The notes: a model not told the origin generated them from the sequence alone. A DNA stretch of 64,000 bases from Bugulina stolonifera (GCA_935421135.1 OW285195.1:4068701-4132700); one strand, 5' to 3'. Counted from the stretch's first letter, positions 1 through 13,179 are shown. Numbers and translations are program-made.

Positions 1-770
1 GAATAAAATGTTGAAAGTATGATTCCATCATCTTTGCTCATATCATGTGTCTGCATTTGTGTAATGTTTGGAAGGAGTTGTCTTTTCTCTAACAAGCTGC
101 CATGGAAAGACAACTCTGAATTAGAGATGAAGGACAAGTCATGCGCAATAATAATATGATGGCTCCCAGTAATGCCAAAGTATGGGCAGGTATTCAGATT
201 TACTGCAGAGCTTAGCAATCCAAACTTTGCCACTAATCACAGTGTTTGAGGTGAAAGTACATTGGAGTATACACTCTGCACTTTTTACTGGGCACACTAT
301 TACTTTGGTTGTACTCGCTTGTTAGCTTCTAGTTTCACTAAAGCAAAGTTAAATTTTTCTTAATTGAGTTTACACTGTAGATGTTTTGAGGGATGAGGAC
401 AGGGTTGTAGCTATACGTTATACATATTATATCCCTGACTGTAGAATCGTGTAGTATGTATGAGCTGAGTGCATGCTCTACAAATTATCTTTTTATCAGG
501 CAATTATGTTAATTTTTAATTACTATTTAATTAGTTAATTTTAATTACTTAAAATCGCAGGATGTACCAGTTACCAATGAAGTCTTCTGTTTTCTAAAAT
601 CTGAGATAAATCAATTTATTTCATGCACATGGTTAGATTGCTATAAGTAAAGGATGTTGATAGAACTACAGTGGTATAAACTCCACTACACCAAACTACA
701 AACTACTTGCCTTGCAAATAACTTTGGTGTGACAGCATGATGCACATAGTAGTTCCCTATAATATAAAGC
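1..770. other. AT-rich non-coding stretch
   Basis: No open frame of convincing length, splice pattern or known domain is visible on either strand. The sequence is AT-rich and unremarkable. Confidence 0.5.
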
Positions 771-775
771 AGTGA

Positions 776-900
776 TTATGGCGTAGTGGGAGCTGGCCTA
801 GGGCTTTCAGGGCTTTCATATACTACTACATGAGACCCAGGTTTGATTCCCGTAGAGGTCATTGTTGGTGTTTAGGAAGGAATTCAACCTTAATGTTTGT
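776..900 (+). repeat. Decayed tRNA-derived SINE-like element
   Basis: A box-A-like block (tatggcgtagtggg) is followed about 60 bases later by a box-B-like block (ggtttgattcccgtagaggt), the usual internal pol III promoter of a tRNA-derived SINE. The body then begins gtgtttaggaaggaattcaacc, which resembles the body start of the better preserved copy at 1799 (gtgttaggaagagcatccagc). I infer a diverged member of the same family. Confidence 0.5.
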
Positions 901-1798
901 GTGATCTGTTAGAATAGATATTTCAGCATTAACTAAAATGTCTTCAGTTTTAGTAATAGAATTATATATCTGCTGTTTATGATTATTTTAAAGTTAAAGA
1001 GCCGAACCCTCCTCCTCACCACTGCCAGCGTTTGTTGCTAATGCCAGTTTAACTAAGCACCATGCTACATTAGAATAAAAACACAAATAACAGAAACAGC
1101 ATGTACAACATGGTTACCGTGTTTTTATAAAAGATGGATTGAGCAACAGAATTTTAATTACTATTTTGAAACAAAAAAATCAAATCTGTGTTGTCATGTG
1201 GCTAGATTATAATCTAGGTAATGCAAACAACTATGAAGACTATACTACGTGCAATATTGATTAGTTTATGCGTAGATAGCCCAGGGAAACTACTGAGTGT
1301 ATCATGGGAACCTGTAGGTTTTGGTAAACTACAAATGGGCGGACACGTTACTAAGTACACAAAAATGTAAGGCTTCATAAATTTACAGTTATTAATGACC
1401 AATATTTAATGCAAATATACATTGTATCAATATGTACTTACCTCATGTATATAATTTAATAGCTGATTGTTAAAATTATAGTATCTCATTGAATATCAGG
1501 TCATACTAAGGTTATACCTCATACTAGGCATACAGACAATAAAAGATAGCTGATTGATTGACTTATAATGTTGGCAGAAACTACAGTTTGATTTTATTAC
1601 GTCGTTAGAACATTTCCAAATTACCTACTGTTCGCTACTCAATATCTCATTGACTTTTACTTGAGCTGTTTACTTGCCAAAGTTTTACTAGAAAGTATCA
1701 ATTTGTAAACAATAATGGGTGTGACAGTCTGCCCACACAGAGACATGGGTGGTGTAGAAAGTAAATCTGAACAATATTGGTATTTCTCTAATAAAAAA

Positions 1799-2080
1799 GC
1801 CGTGGCGTAGGGGTCAGAATGCTGAGCTTTCATACTGAAGGTTCCAGGTTCGAATTCCGGTCACGGTGGTGTTAGGAAGAGCATCCAGCCACAATTGCTC
1901 CTGTGCCTCACATAATAGTCCTTGGGGTCATGCAATCCAGCATGGCTTCAAGGCAACTCCTCTACCCCTGCCAAAAAAGGCCATGTCATCTGGGCCTTTC
2001 TCACTGGGAGTTGGCCAGCACTAGCACATGGCAGTGAGAGCTGCAAGGGGCTGGTCAAGCCGAGGATTATAAGTCGGTGA
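1799..2080 (+). repeat. tRNA-derived SINE-like element with a folded tRNA-like head
   Basis: Positions 1799-1868 can be folded as a tRNA: acceptor strand GCCGTGG pairs with TCACGGT with two G-U pairs, a D-arm-like GCGTAGGGGTCAGAATGC follows, and the T-arm region carries a perfect box B (GGTTCGAATTCC). The body then reads gtgttaggaagagcatccag and runs to about 2080. An isolated functional tRNA is less likely because the anticodon arm pairs poorly and a SINE-like body follows directly. Confidence 0.6.
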
Positions 2081-2653
2081 GTTTTTTCTGATAAAAAGCC
2101 AAAATGGTTCAACTTAAATAATTGCACAAGGGAAAAATAGAGAAATATGTAATAATACATTGTATGTACATGCATGACATTATTAAATAGATATTTATGA
2201 TATAGGACATGTACATTATCCTTTTAAAGAATGCAAGAAATGAATACTTGATAGACAAAGTACTGCGAATGTAGCACACTTGTTAACCCTAGTCTGGGCT
2301 CCAGCATAAAGTATGACTTTCGGTTATGAGTGTAAATTTCCAACATGAAAAGAAGAGTGTGGCAAACCGAGACTTAGGTAAATAGTTTACAGTTTGGTTA
2401 ATTTTTGTTCTCTATCAACAGAGGTACCTACAGAATGGCTTGTCATGAATTACCGACACTGTTAAGTGCAGTGTAGTGAAAACCAATTACATAGCATACC
2501 TAAACAGTATTGAAATATTACTTTATTAATATTAGAAAAATATTTTCAATAGTTTTACAAGTAGTGTAACATCATTTGGTACCGGTTTGTTAGCAAATAT
2601 TTGTACACAATATTATTTTGTGAATAGACATTACATGTACAACTCTAATGGAA

Positions 2654-2777
2654 TTACAGTTAGCTGGACAAGTATAAGGATGTGTTACAGTTAGCTGGAC
2701 AAGTATAAGGATGTATTACAGTTAGCTGGACAAGTATGAGGATGTATTACAGTTAGCTGGACAAGTATGAGGATGTT
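2654..2777. repeat. 31-bp minisatellite, four copies
   Basis: Four copies of a 31-bp unit (core ttacagttagctggacaagt) begin at 2654, 2685, 2716 and 2747. The copies differ at only a few positions, mainly ataagg versus atgagg. The array lies about 210 bases downstream of the stop codon of the IGFBP-like gene, so it may fall in that gene's 3' UTR. Confidence 0.9.
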
Positions 2778-2989
2778 CATTTTAAAATTATGGTGGTCTC
2801 CTCTTTGTCTACCATACAGCAGGCCTACATAGATAATTACGTAGTTACACTTATATCTCAGTACCCAGCAGATTAGTCGACTCTCATTTATAGGTAGATA
2901 CTCCAATAATCATGTCATAAATTCAAGTGAATAGTTTCCGTCAAATCTTAAAATGTGCATAAAAATAGTTAGCTATGTTTGCCATCAAA

Positions 2990-3299
2990 TCAGTCTTTAT
3001 AGAGACGGTTCTTGATCCAAGATACGAAAGCCATGATGGCTTTTCTTTCCCCAAATTCAGGCACTGATTCTGCAGTAGTCGATTCTTGGCCAACCGGTTC
3101 TCCAGAGGTTGTTGTGGGTGGTTGAGTAGTTTTCTGGTTCTGTTGATACTCCCAGAGCTTCTGGTCACATATGCTCTCGCATGACTGTGGCTCAGGAGGT
3201 AATGATTCAAACACGTCTTTAGTTACGCAGATACCATTGTAGAAAAATGGTAAGTAGGGGTCTTTGTCTAGTGTATAGCATTTCAGGTCTGGTATGCAC
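2990..3299 (-). CDS. IGFBP-like gene, exon 3 (domain end and tail)
   Basis: The acceptor ttacattttag precedes a phase-2 start. The exon supplies the last three domain cysteines (CIPDLKC...GIC), then CESIC and a Thr/Pro-rich, low-complexity C-terminus that ends in KNRLYKD and a stop codon. Confidence 0.85.
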
Positions 3300-6200
3300 C
3301 TAAAATGTAACAGATCACATTATGCCTCCAATACCTACATGTATAATATATTGTGATCCCTCAAGCTACCAGTAATAACTAATTATATTTCAGGTATGTA
3401 CTACAATACGATAGTTATCGTGCTCCCTCCCCCGCAACATTTTTCATTGTGCACACAAATTTGTAGTTGATCATGTACTACAACAAAAAATACAGTAGTT
3501 AATACATACATGAATAGAGGGCTGAGGGCCATGATTGTATATTTGTACACCTAACATGATGCATGATACATGATTCAAGCTACTGTATTACGTGTTGAAT
3601 TGGGAAGGAGATAGCTCAAGTTACACACAAAGCACGGTTTATCTGTAGTGTTCCATAAAAAAGTGACAGAAAATGGAAGCATTAGAATTCATGAAAGCAT
3701 CAAATATGTTGCTATCGTTAATTACCTACTTATATTAGAACCTACTTTTGGTAATTACCACTTGCAAATTTTTTTGAAAAACCAAATCAAGATCTTAAAA
3801 GATCAAAGTTCTGTACTTTTGGATGAACACATTTGCTACACCTGTTGTAAGACGGGATTAATTTGAGTATGTTTTAAGAATTAACATCTATTTTCGTTTC
3901 ATACTATATTGTAGAACGCTCATCCCTTCCACCTATGACCCTGTTATATAGGATTGATTTGGTGGTAGATATAACCAAACAAAAGGATCAACCTTGCCGA
4001 GTTAGTTGGTAGAGGTAAACCTAAAAACAGAGGTTGAGGTCGCAGCAGAGAAGTAGAGATGGACACAAGATATATAAGTTACTATAAATAGCTGTTCACT
4101 ACCACTATATCGGTTATAGCTGTTAGTATTTAGATGCATACTAATTGGGCATGGAACCCAGTGGGGTGCAGTTTTTGCTACTAAATGACAAAAACTGCAA
4201 TATTTTTTTGTTTTTACTAAAAAATGGATCCGCGGTTATACAGACCATACAAGAGAGTGCAGAATCATGGTGATGTAACATGGTGGAGATGTTAGACCAC
4301 AAAAACTACTGTAGGCTGAGTTCCAGTCACTTAACTTGGCATTGGAATCCTACTACATGAGTAATCAAAAACTGTAAAAAAATTGTCACCCATTTTTAAA
4401 CAAGAATGTATAATTATAGGTTTATGTTTGTTATCCTAGCAGAAACAATAATATGGAGGGATGGTGGAGAGATGTAACCAAATCTAGGGTGCCTTCAAAT
4501 ACTTCAGAGCTGCAGAGCTGCTCAGTTATTTTTGGTAAATGGCCAAACAGGTGACTGGGCCCCAAGCTTGGGGACGGTATTAGTACAAAAATATATAATA
4601 TAATAAGTGTTTATATGTGGTTCAATGTATAAACGTGCATAAGATGCAATCAAATGTGACAACATGAATGAAGGCATTAAATTTACACTTTTCAAGTAAA
4701 AAATTATTACAAGTACATGTAGGTCTGATCTTCAATATAGTCAACTGTACAAAAGAAGTAGTTAGATGTATTGCTTTGAAATAAAGTATTGGCAAAACAA
4801 GGACTTGCACACCTTCAGCTAAACAAACTCATCGGAGTTTGTATGGAATTTTGAATTTTCACATAATAAGTGGAGGGTGTGATGAAACTAGCAAGGGGAT
4901 CTTATCAGGCCCGTGGGTTTCCATTTGGGCACCACTAGTATAGAGCCTAATACTTACTTATTGAGCAGACCAATAGGCACAAGGATCTAACAGTTCTTAC
5001 ATCATAATATAATATAGTGATAACATTGACCACCATTGTTATACAAATAACAACCCATGGGGGAGGGGTATGACCTCAGCGTCGGCCCATCAATGTTGGG
5101 TGAAAGATTCAAATAGATGTACATGTATATGTAAAACAATTGACATTGCGCCTACACTACATGTGGTTATACAGTTCAAGGTGAGTTATTAGTATTATTG
5201 TTTACAATGTTAATACATGTAGACTATCATTACCGGATTCTCCAGGTGGTTATAGAATTATCCAGTGGTGTATAAATTCGGCAGTTCACCAGAGAATAGA
5301 GCATTTGCTTGCTCAAAAAAGTGCAGTCTATGTACTGTGAGACCATAGCAAATGTATTGAAGGACAAACCGATTTTTTTGAATAAAACAGTATTGACTAT
5401 ATGAGGCCATATTGAACGATATCAATCTATCTCGTTTTAGAGGTCAGTAAACCCACTGTGGGAGATCAGTGTTAGAGGCAAAGTTTAGTTAATTAGCAAT
5501 GAAGTGCTTCTTACTACAGACAGATTCTAAATGTACATGTACCTGTACCTGTGCATGTACCTGTGTTACTGATGCACGGCTGCTGTCAAACCTCAAACCA
5601 AGTACTCATCTATAGGTTTTATACTTTCTTGCTACTATCAACCTGGACCTCCACCACAGGATGTACATATAGGCCTACCTGGTATCTACCTCCAGATAAT
5701 GTAATTGAATTTATTCCATTTCCTTAGATTATAACACAGCTGAGTTTATCATACTACATTGTATATGAGTACTCAGTGGTGTACCTAGTCACAGTTAGTT
5801 AACAGGTATGTCACTAATTTACATTTACATACATATGACAGCTTCTACTACCTATTTGTAATGTTATTAGACATGTTAGTATGCTAATGAATTCCACTGT
5901 AGCTAATGTCTGTTAAGTGTACCATCCTTCTCAATCACATTTACAATCGACTAGAAAGAAGGCAGAATAGTTATAGATATTACTTTGGCATTTCCTACAT
6001 AGTTTAATAGGTGATATCTGCGCGTAGTTGTGAGACTAGGTTGACACAATAACAAAAAAAGTTGAGATTACGCAATACAAACGGCAATGCTTTCAGTCAT
6101 ACCTATGGGAATCTATACACAATGGTACAGCAAACATGCAATCTATTTCTGCCCCAATCCTGTTACATGTGTGTCAAATGACGTACATCTTCATTTGTGC

Positions 6201-9200
6201 CTCTTGAAACCGCAGTGTTAGTGACTTACATAAAGATAAAAAATCTATTATTAATCAGAAATAGTGTAGTTATAAAATATAAGGAAATACCAGCAGTAAT
6301 GTTTTGGAATGTCAGATTAAAGTGTGTTGACATGTTGTTAAAGACCTTATCTGATTTAAGTTTTTTATCATTATTCACAAACAGAAAAGGATTCTGTCAT
6401 ATCTACAGCTGTAAGATTTCCTGGTTCTATTATAGAATATATAGTACAATACATTTGATTGCAGAAATGCCTAAAAATAAGTCTGTTGAACATTTATTGC
6501 GATTGATAATATCTCTGTTGGGTCAAACAATTGACCCCATGATTGGTGAGTACTGGGAGAAACACTCGCATATGTGGCTAGGGGAAACACTGAAAGCACC
6601 ATGATAGATGGTTCAATGGTTCCAAAGACACCAGACCATATGATCACAATGTATTATTTTGGTATTAAGTTTAAAAATCCAAACAAGTCTGCTTCTCATA
6701 AGATTGATTGTATGTCATTATGAAGTTTTCTGTCAGATAATCTACAAAAGACTTTATTTTCCAAATCGATCAGTTCTTACTTAAAGCTCCACCTTTCTTT
6801 ATCACTGATTATATGGATGCACTTCTATAGTTACGCAACCATAAACAGTGTAGACTTACATGTACATATACACTGTACATGTATGTAAGTCTACAACGTA
6901 CATTTAAATGTACATTGTACCTTGTATGTGTATAAATAAAAAACCAAGAAAATATGTAAATATTACATTTAAATAATAATGTTTATGAAACTGAATAATA
7001 ATTTATTTCTGTTTCTTCTACAGAGTATCATAATTTTGTTTTGCTAAGAAAAAATTTGTCATGTGGCTATGATGTACGGGTAGCTATTGCTGCTACCCTC
7101 AAAGCAATAATATAGTTATTTGTAGAATCAAAGGCTAGGGAGTGGCACATATAATGCAATCTGATTAACATAAATGGTGGTTTTTACCTCTATACATGGA
7201 GTAACGCAAATGCATATAATATAGCATATATAGTATATAATTAAAATAATGCAACCTTAAATGATGTTTTGGAATACAATGATATTTAACTAATTGTACC
7301 AACTAAAATATGCTCGAATATTACAATTAATTGCTAAATCAAAGGCTGAATAATGCATGCAGATAGGATCATTCTTTTAACTTACAAATTTTGACATGAA
7401 GTATTTGCTAGAATTTATGTTCCATTGTGATACTTAAATTGCACCATTAAGCTATTGTTTTATTTAACCATTCTACTTTCATAATTTATCTCATTGCGCA
7501 CTTGCTCTTTATCATACCTTTAATTCCATATATATGTGGAATAATGGAATCAGTTGCATGATGCTGCCAGATACTAGTTTGTGTTTACCTGTACCATAAA
7601 TGTTTCGTAAAAAGTACTCCTCAGTTAACGAGATAGTTTCAGAGATGTGTAATCACATCTTTGGATGCTCGGTAATAAACTCCTCGCAAGACAATAGTCA
7701 CGTATCAAATTTAAATTTAGTTTCAATGATCATGACTGACGCTGCAAAATGCATGTATGAAACTGAAATCATATGTTCCTTATACAGAGACACAAAGTGA
7801 TATTTATGAATTCATTATGGGGAAATGACAAATACACCTGATCTTTATTATAATGGCTCAACGAATATGGTTCTGGGAACGAATTATAGCTAGCTTTTGC
7901 TGAACTAAGCTTTAAGATCAACATCTGTAATGATTTCTGGAAATAATTGTAGCCAAACGGCATGTCTTAGGGAAAACTGATAATTACATGATTGTATTAC
8001 ATCATCATTGACTGGACTGTCTTGACAGTTATTGAGTTGGCATTGTTACACCAATAGATGATTGAATAATAAACGACCACGTACACGTATATTACATGCA
8101 TGTACAAGGTATATTACATGCATGTACAAGGTATGTTACATGCATGTACAAGGTATATTACATGCATGTACAAGGTATATTACATGCATGTACAAGGTAT
8201 GTTACATGCATGTACAAGGTATATTACATGCATGTACAAGGTATATTACATGCATGTACAAGGTATGTTACATGCATGTACAAGGTATGTTCAAGCTACA
8301 CGTAACATATCCAAAAAGTGCCCCTAATGTACATGTAATTTTCTCTGGCTTACGCTTGGACTTACCCAATGAAGAAAGGTCAACTGATAAAACATACATT
8401 TTGTATGACTTACATGATTGTATAATGTATTGTATTTCTGATAATAAATAAGTACATGTACTACATGTATATTAATGATGGTGTATTACATTTTATATTA
8501 CTTATAGTGCATTATCTTGCTGATGGTGCGGCGCTTTCTGTATTTCAATGAAGCTCCAATTTGTCTTGGGGAAAAAATTACTGTACGAGGTTCAAACATC
8601 ATGGGACATTGCGAGCTAAACTGAATTAAGCTGCTCAGAAAAACATTGTTATTGGACCTCTTACTGACCTACATGTACATGTATCTGCACACCTTCACTG
8701 TCTTCCTCTCTGGGTTCCAGGATACAATGAAGCTAATGGTGTTCTTAAGCCGGCATTTCCACAAGACTCTTTCATCATTTTTTACTTTTCCAGTTTGTAA
8801 ATTCTTTATGGCTGCATCTTGCCACATTCTACTGAATCTTACATGTATGACTCAACTTGTACTGAGAGTTTTAATCTACATGTAGCCCCCCATTGTGTTG
8901 CTTTGCATAGTTGAGGCAGACGTGTAATTCTTGCGGTTTTTGAACAATTGCTGATTATCATTGTTATTGTATAAGCTCTGTCTCTCTTGAGTGTGAAAGT
9001 TGGTGAACAAAACTTAATCCCTTTAATGTTAATTGAGCAATTAATAGAGTAAGTTATCTCTCTTTGGATAAAACAACACTTCCATCAACATTGACTAAAT
9101 CAGTTTCTAATCGTGTTTTGTTTAGCATTAGAATATTACACTACACACACTGAATGTTAGATTATAAATGTATGTCAATTTTTTTCAAATTTGCAGTTGA

Positions 9201-11079
9201 ATTTAGCAAAAAAGACTACAAAAGAATTAAGACAGGTCCTAATTGTGATATATGAATGAAGTGGAATGCATAAAATATGCTACTTTGGCACTTTGAAAGC
9301 CTTGGCAAGCCTTCTCTATGTAACTGATTGAAATACAATGAAGTTTGAGAAGTCTGTTGAACTGTCAAATAAACAAGACACAGAGCCTGAACACTCTGTT
9401 TAACATGTCACACATAACATGTCACGCTGTAACAACTACAGTATAACAAAAGTAGAACACTTACGGCATTTTTTCTGTACATTTCTCCCCAAGAGTCTTC
9501 CCACAGATTTCACAGCACTGACACTGTCCCAGAACCCTGTCTGATTTATCACATGAGGGTTCTGTGCACTGAAACAGTCCAAGAAGAATTTGTTAGTCAG
9601 ACAGAAATTAAAATCATATATTTGAAGAGAGAACAGTGAAAAAAGAAGAAAAGATAGAAAATTTCTTCTAAAAAACAATAAAACAAACACAGCACCAAAT
9701 ATTCGGATCCAGTTCAATGTCAGAGTATAATGCCTTACAGTACTTGTTACCCAAATTGTAAGGTACGCATATCAGAGCGTACTGCATAATCGAGCTCTAA
9801 ATTCTGCCATCTTCGCAAGGTATCGGGTACTCAAAGCAGAGTAGATTGTTCATCATAAAAGTAGAATATTATTATGATGGAAGACACAGTGTACATATAG
9901 GCTGGTGGTTGCGTACCTCTTACCCCCATATGATTGATATTATTGCATCACAGTCAGTGACCGACATTAGCTATGATTGAACTATTTTGTCAGGTTTGGC
10001 AGACATGTATTACCATTTTTCTACTATGGGATCTTCATGTGTAGAAACCACAGGCTAGTTTTTTTTAAAAACACAAACTAATAGTAAAGTAATGTTGATA
10101 TAATGGATGAGCTTTTCCCATCGGAAGCAATGATTTATATTTCGGAAATAGGAACTGTAAATTATAGGCAATTCTAGGGTCATCTATCATCTTTAAACAT
10201 GTATAGAATTAATATAATGCATGTCTAAAGGACTTAGCATTCGTGTATACGAAGTAACAACTTAATGGCATCCATATCTCTGCCACTTTATCAAGTGGAC
10301 TTACAACTTATAAGATAGCACAACAACTGTTAGTTCAAACCAGGACACTGTAAATGTTTTCTTGAATCATTCAAAGCTGTAAAAGCTTACATAATATAAT
10401 ATATGTCATGGTACATGTTTGTTAGTAGAGTTAACATTACCTGTGTACATATAGAGTTACTTCTACCTGTGTACATACATGTACATGTGCACAATTATAG
10501 TAGATCTACAACTACCTGTGTACATATCTGTTAATGATTCATTTATAACTGCCCAGACACCATACTGTAATTATCTGCCATAAAATATGAAATCAAAAAT
10601 GGCGGATGAAGAGTATTTTATTGCCCAATGCTTTTTCATTTCATTGATAACTTAGCTGTTAGATGTGACAAAAGGCCGCAGCAGTAATACATGTACGTAT
10701 ATTGAAATATTAATAGTATAGGTGTGCAGTCATGTACATATATATAAATATTATTAATAGCAATACAGTAATATAATAAAAATATCAGAGTACCTCCGAG
10801 TAATTCAGTAATAGAGCATGTTTTATATACAGCATGCATACACATTTACATGTATATGCAGTGTATTAGCAACATAGCGGCTACATACATGTGTAAACTA
10901 CTGTCAGTAATACATTTAGCAATATGCAGTGTAGTAATATACAATGTAGTAATAATTATATAAACATAACTTACATTGCTTAGCTGTTCTGGGAAACATG
11001 GAGCGCAAGACAAGGCAGATGCTGCCGACACGAGACAAGTAACCAGAAGTACATTAATGTACAAGAGCTCCATATTCAT
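2990..11079 (-). CDS. Secreted IGFBP-domain protein (three-exon gene)
   Basis: The gene has exons at 11079-10975, 9568-9465 and 3299-2990, with phases 0 and 2 matching at GT-AG junctions. The 172-residue product starts with a hydrophobic signal peptide (about residues 1-22). Twelve cysteines follow at 25, 28, 36, 41, 51, 53, 54, 57, 65, 71, 77 and 94. The block GQCQCCEICGKTLGEKC (49-65) is the hallmark GCGCC-type core of the insulin-like growth factor binding protein N-terminal domain, and CIPDLKC...GIC closes it, so the domain is complete with the usual 12 cysteines. Two more cysteines (110, 114) and a Thr/Pro/Gln/Glu-rich tail end the protein. There is no thyroglobulin type-1 domain, so this is a single-domain protein rather than a vertebrate-type IGFBP. 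Whether it binds insulin-like peptides cannot be told from sequence. An AATAAA on the minus strand near 2527 could end the transcript. Confidence 0.85.
6850..6894. repeat. Small inverted repeat rich in TACATGTA
   Basis: Positions 6850-6860 (gtagacttaca) pair perfectly with 6884-6894 (tgtaagtctac), with further partly matching TGTACAT-type sequence between them. The structure could form a short hairpin. Confidence 0.7.
8091..8288. repeat. 22-bp minisatellite with 66-bp higher-order period
   Basis: Nine copies of a 22-bp unit start at 8091 and every 22 bases after it. Each unit contains the palindrome TACATGCATGTA. One position alternates in a fixed order (tatATT, tatATT, tatGTT) three times, so the real repeat is a 66-bp trimer. 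All three forward frames are open across the array, which creates spurious reading frames. Confidence 0.92.
9465..9568 (-). CDS. IGFBP-like gene, exon 2 (GCGCC-type core)
   Basis: This 104-nt exon lies between an acceptor ending ctgtttcag and a donor gtaagt. It carries CTEPSC and the CxCCxxCGKxxGExC core, the diagnostic part of the domain. It ends in phase 2. Confidence 0.88.
9569..10974 (-). other. Intron 1 of the IGFBP-like gene
   Basis: 1.4 kb of AT-rich intron. Three short copies of ctacctgtgtacatat-like sequence lie at about 10438-10525. No exon is visible. Confidence 0.7.
10975..11079 (-). CDS. IGFBP-like gene, exon 1 (signal peptide)
   Basis: This 105-nt exon encodes the signal peptide and the first two domain cysteines (CAPC). 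It ends in phase 0 at AAT|gtaagt. The ATG is the first one ahead of the hydrophobic stretch. Confidence 0.85.
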
Positions 11080-12060
11080 AGAGCTATCTGCACTGAGACA
11101 AGAATATCTGGTAATTAACTGGAGATTAGAGGGCTAATTCCAGAGCACAGGTTGGGCATTTGTCCAGGAAGATCCAGCAAAGAGTAGAGTGTAGCGTTGT
11201 AGTAGAGCTATACGTGTCTATGAAGTTAACTGACTGTTCTATCTGGTGCTAGTGTGATTGCTGGCTGTGTTAGAAATGAATACTATTCTTGCTCCTCTTC
11301 TGTTGTGGTGAGATGTGGCAGTGAACCGTGGAGTCTATAGTCAAGTGTGCACTGGGAGTATGAGGATTAATAGCTTGCAGTTGATAGGTGGGGTATGACG
11401 TGACTACACTAATACAATCATGTGCATGTACGTGTATGTAGTTGCTAGTGGTACAATTGGCCAGTGTTTGGTGGGTAGGAGTCTATTGTTAGGTGTGCAT
11501 ACTTATCCATAGGTCATAACAAGGCAGTTGGTGATGTCTTACAGGTAAAAGGTGGTGTATATCAGATGGTGGTACACTTACATGCACATATACAAGATGC
11601 TATATGCATGTGTATGTAAACATGTAACAGACGGTGGCCGGTGTGCTGTGACAAGTGTACACGATACAATACATCGTATAATTACATAATTTATTCTAAT
11701 CCTGAGCCATCCATGGTATATCCAGGCATTGAAGAGACAAGAAATTGAGACTAACTGGTATCACAGGTGAAACGCATAAGCTAGACATACAAACGATAAT
11801 AAGTAAGTAACTCCTCAAACGGCTGAGGAACCAGTGAAGTTCAACTATACAAATCATAATGAGCTGAAACAAGAGTTGTCTTCTCTTGCCCCTATGTATA
11901 CAATGTATATATATAAAGTAGTTACTAATCTATATATACAATGCAACTACCACACTCTTACAATTATTACAAGCACATAATGAGATAAAATAGCTGGCAA
12001 ATCCTCAATTCTGAGTATGTCAGTGGTCTTTTTATATACTACAGCTAGGTATGTGTTATT
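11080..12060. other. Upstream region of the IGFBP-like gene, no gene seen
   Basis: This interval should contain the promoter and 5' UTR of the minus-strand gene starting at 11079. I see no clear TATA element or other gene. Confidence 0.4.
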
Positions 12061-12099
12061 TTATAGTGGTGTGTGAGCTTACCAAGTTCTCACCACCAC

Positions 12100-12270
12100 T
12101 CTTTAGTCACTGCCTGTTATGAACCCAAGTGAAGCACTGCTACAAGGCCAGAACAGACAGTGCTGGTTCTACAGATTTTACCTGCACCGCCATGATGTGG
12201 CTGCTCTTGTTTCAAAGAGTGCAGAGGTGGATCTTTATCCTGCATGCAGATGAAATACACACAAGGGACG
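12100..12270 (-). repeat. SINE-like fragment related to 48035-48340
   Basis: On the minus strand this carries a block around aaagatccacctctgc that matches the repeat at 48190-48215. The 5' part, with a box-B-like gggttcat, is badly eroded. I infer two copies of one interspersed family. Confidence 0.4.
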
Positions 12271-12372
12271 TCCATAGGTTTAAGTACTGATAGAGTAGAA
12301 ATAATTATATAATGGTGTGATAAACCACAGGGGTGGATATGTAAATTGTATGATGCACCACAGGGGTAATAG

Positions 12373-12948
12373 TGTAATTTTTGTGCGTGTTGTGTCTATG
12401 AGGTCTAGGGATGATCCGATGGCGCAAAAAGGAAGAGCCAATGAGTGGTGCTAGGTCTTTTGGTTTATATGAAAGATCGCACAGTACTTGAAGTTATTTA
12501 GCTGACCAAGGCGACCCATGTGATCCCGAGCCAATGCTTACGCGCTATACTCGAGAAAGAGTATGTTCAGACCTAGTAGGTTGTTCGGGCATCAAGGGCG
12601 AAGACCTTATCAGCTGGAACCAACCTTAGCTACGAGAGAAGACTCTGTATAAGTAGTATAGAAGTGTCTTTATTGAGATCCAAGCATCAACTGGCAGAAC
12701 AACACAAATGCACATGCTTTATATAGTTTTAGACTTCTGGTAAGAACGTCCGGTAGAAAGACAACGCAGCATCGTCTGGAAATCACACAGCAAGATGGAT
12801 GCCAGGTGGCCGAGATTCGACCTAATATGGATCGGCCCCAAACAAAAGACGCTTAAAAAGATGCAAATCATATGCAAAATTAATTACAGCAAATTCTGAG
12901 ACCGTTGGTCCCAGTTAAATGGGTATAAAAAGGGTATTTATATTTACA
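12373..12948 (-). mobile_element. Solo-LTR-like element, copy A
   Basis: On the minus strand this runs from TGTAAATATACCC to ...AATTACA, 576 bp. It contains a TATA box (ACTATATAAAG) and, about 70 bases on, GATGCTTGGATCTCAATAAA, a polyadenylation signal shared almost exactly with copies B (47389-47958) and C (55889-56475). The blocks TATACCCTTTTTATACCCA, ACACTTCTA, ACTCTTTCT and CCTAGCACCACTCAT recur in copy C. There is no internal coding region, so these look like solo LTRs. A target duplication is not preserved. Confidence 0.72.
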
Positions 12949-13179
12949 CTTAGTAATTTATGACAATGTTTGTGGGGTCTCAGTGTTTTATGTCTTCTAT
13001 TACTACTAATTTCATGTTATAAACTAATGTTTCAGTTAAAATTACTGGAATAAAAGATATAACAATCATCAGAAAAAGACATATTACTACTAATGGACAA
13101 AGGACATGGTTAAAGTTGTTTTATATGCAGCGATTGTTTGGCTGAATGATATACATGTTGTATACAGTCATGTAAATAG

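Larger units (their letters stand above)
3300..9464 (-). other. Intron 2 of the IGFBP-like gene, repeat-bearing
   Basis: About 6.2 kb of AT-rich sequence without a supportable exon. It holds the short inverted repeat at 6850-6894 and the 22-bp minisatellite at 8091-8288. An open frame at 6197-6604 has no recognisable domain. Confidence 0.7.

Noticed and set aside
1799..1868. Functional tRNA gene
   Set aside because: The anticodon arm pairs badly, there is no terminator T-run at the right place, and a SINE-like body follows. A relative lies at 776-900.
6197..6604. 135-codon plus-strand frame inside the IGFBP-like gene's intron
   Set aside because: No domain, odd composition, and it extends through an apparent intron-like acceptor. 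Most likely chance.
8091..8288. CRISPR array
   Set aside because: Units are contiguous without unique spacers and the genome is an animal one. It is a minisatellite.
8062..8451. 129-codon open frame with repeated YITCMYK
   Set aside because: Driven by the 22/66-bp minisatellite, which is open in all three forward frames.
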